NCBI RefSeq assembly: GCF_000150275.1
Contig: NW_002060946.1
Location: forward strand, 3,757,035 to 3,821,034
Direction: 5' to 3'
DNA from: Trichoplax adhaerens
Taxonomy: Eukaryota; Placozoa; Uniplacotomia; Trichoplacea; Trichoplacidae
DNA: 64,000 bases
Below are positions 62,239-64,000 of the stretch, piece after piece. Under the pieces are notes generated by a model. That model saw nothing but the letters and a program-made list of their open reading frames with translations, did not search any database and was not told where the DNA came from. Within the stretch, counting starts at the first letter, position 1. Each line of letters opens with the position of its first letter. The translations under genes and the position numbers were made by a program.

Positions 62239-64000
62239 CTCTTTTTTTAAACTGTAAGGCAGGAGTTAATGAATTAGAGTACGTACCATGAAATGCAGTC
62301 TGTTTCCTAAGAAGATTTGCAAAGTATGTATAAAAAATTAATATTGCGATAGACTCACAATGCAGAGAATGCGAATATGATCCTACTGTACTGAATAAAT
62401 ACTTTACTTATACTGTATCATAGTATGGAAAATATTTTGATTGTAGGAGGTATATCTTATAGGTACAGGGAGCACCTTGCTCAGTAGTACTGTATAGCAA
62501 TGAATAAGATTATAATCTATAAGATCATTTTAATGATTATTTAATAATAGTACTAAATTACTTTTGCTTTATTCAATGTTTTATTCGATTTTACTAATGA
62601 CAGAATTCTTAAGACTGCAATACCCAAAGTAGGTTATGGGTCAGTGCAAGTCTATGCCAAACAGAAAAAGGTGCATAGCTTCTTGAACTAAGTTCTACTA
62701 CCGTACAGCATATTGCTATCTCTAGATGGTACTTGTATATTGCACTGCAAGAGATCTACAGCAGTTGATATCTATAATACTGTACTGTAATGTGTGAAAA
62801 TCAAAACACGTATGGAAATATTTTAAAGTACAAAATACTAAATGTAACTATAAAAAAATTCAGAAATAGAAACCAAGGATAGTACGTGTATTATTAGAAA
62901 AATACCATTTGATCAATGCAGACTATAAACATTACTTAGACTTGGTGATAAATGGCCACTACAAGATGTTATCATCAATAAACTGTGGTTCCTTTCTACC
63001 CTACTTTTATCAACGAATCAATGCTTTTAATCTGCACATAACGGATACACACTAATGGGATATTATAGTAGGATGAATACAGTTTCTATTCAATTATGCG
63101 ATAAATTCAAGAGTTTCACGATCGAAATGAAGCAATGTAGTTTACGATAGAAAGGAGTATATCCATGATTTAACAGTTCATTTGTAACGAGCATATCGAA
63201 CCCTATGAATGCTTTCTACCCTCGCAAAAGCCATCATAATCGATGGGACATCCAGTCAATTTAGTGAGTGCCGTGAGTACAATTTTATCGATATTTTGCG
63301 ATGTTGATAACCGAAATAAGCCGCCGCCATCGTAACAATGGAGCACAATATGACGAATAAGTGTGACATGTGTCAATACTTTGCTGGTTTTACATCTTTA
63401 CAGCCATAAATGTTACTGATTTCTGAGTTGTAAAACACGCAAGGCACGCACAGATTCTGTCTATTTCAATGCATAGTACTACCAAAACAATTTCAACTTT
63501 TTCTTACCATGGGCGATTTCTTTTAAAGTATCCAATCATCAATAGGGGCCATCAGTTTGTGATGAAAGATTAGGCTATCATTTTAATTTAAAACAAATAG
63601 TAAGCATCGAAGATCAAATTGGACGTTTCTGATGAAATAAGCAATCGTAGTAATCATATCGTCTGAGGAATAAACTACAATGTTCTACTTGTTGTCTACT
63701 AGAGTCAGATTGGATAAATCACGAAATGGAAATGAAACAAGTTTGGGTAACAAATATTAACGGAATGTGTATTATGTGCTGATTAATTTAACCTCCTTGG
63801 AAGACTATCGTATTAAGATAATTTTATACCTAACGCATGTTGTTCTTTACTCCTAATGGATAGACTAATGGATACCAGATGATCACAGATGCAAATCTAC
63901 CCTAATGATTCCACTTCTAGTCGCACCATGTAAAAAGCTTTTCAGCCCGTTAACCGCCAGAATAGGATTGATTTCTCCTCCTCTAATGGACGAATTTACT
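62239..64000. other. Right-end spacer upstream of GFOD
   Basis: About 1.8 kb to the window edge, with no long open frame, no recognisable exon and no obvious repeat. It should include the GFOD promoter. Confidence 0.6.

Overview
The window is eukaryotic nuclear DNA from an animal. It is AT-rich and carries twelve well-supported protein genes, eleven of them split by mostly short GT-AG introns (about 50-400 bp, a few over 1 kb). The gene set (INTS8, borealin, a TOX HMG-box protein, POGLUT2/3, GFOD, TRAPPC8, PRMT7, SNX20/21, H2A.Z) is metazoan in character. The compact layout, short introns and AT-rich spacers fit an early-branching animal, most likely a placozoan (Trichoplax/Hoilungia type). 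That assignment is inference from style, not from a database match.

Layout. 1-432: probable first coding exon of a minus-strand gene leaving the window, perhaps a roadblock-type dynein light chain. 760-2620: dense short palindromes built on GTACTGTAC/GTACAGTAC. 2762-4864 (+): histone H2A.Z, 5 exons. 6613-14464 (-): TRAPPC8. 15375-16275: minisatellite of about 100 bp units in the spacer between divergent TRAPPC8 and SNX21. 17977-20752 (+): SNX20/21-like sorting nexin, 3 exons. 21936-27901 (-): Integrator subunit 8. 28940-32882 (+): POGLUT2/3-like ER O-glucosyltransferase, 10 exons, ending in an RDEL retrieval signal on its own tiny exon. 35431-37893 (+): short TOX-like HMG protein, 8 exons. 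38606-43266 (-): PRMT7. 44163-47505 (+): borealin, 13 exons with one GC-AG intron. 48226-52343 (-): DEAH helicase DHX35. 52583-53788 (+): intronless PM20D2-like M20 peptidase, sharing a 239 bp palindrome-rich divergent promoter with DHX35. 54879-54945: long RNA-type hairpin followed by a T run. 55620-56570: tandem array of about 160 bp units. 56915-58878 (+): UPRT homologue, 2 exons. 60987-62238 (-): GFOD oxidoreductase, 2 exons.

The genes are unrelated housekeeping functions (chromatin, RNA processing, trafficking, mitosis, glycosylation, nucleotide/peptide metabolism), not an operon or cluster. Most neighbours are convergent or divergent. Exon joins were worked out by eye from splice sites, reading phase and family similarity. 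For H2A.Z, SNX21, POGLUT2/3, TOX, borealin, UPRT and GFOD the whole reading frame closes; for TRAPPC8, INTS8, PRMT7 and DHX35 only part of the exon structure was traced.

The most unusual signal is the family of perfect or near-perfect palindromes. They share a GTACTGTAC-AGT-GTACAGTAC type core, but several have outer arms of different, locally unique sequence. I see no complete transposon, no tRNA or rRNA gene, and no CRISPR array.
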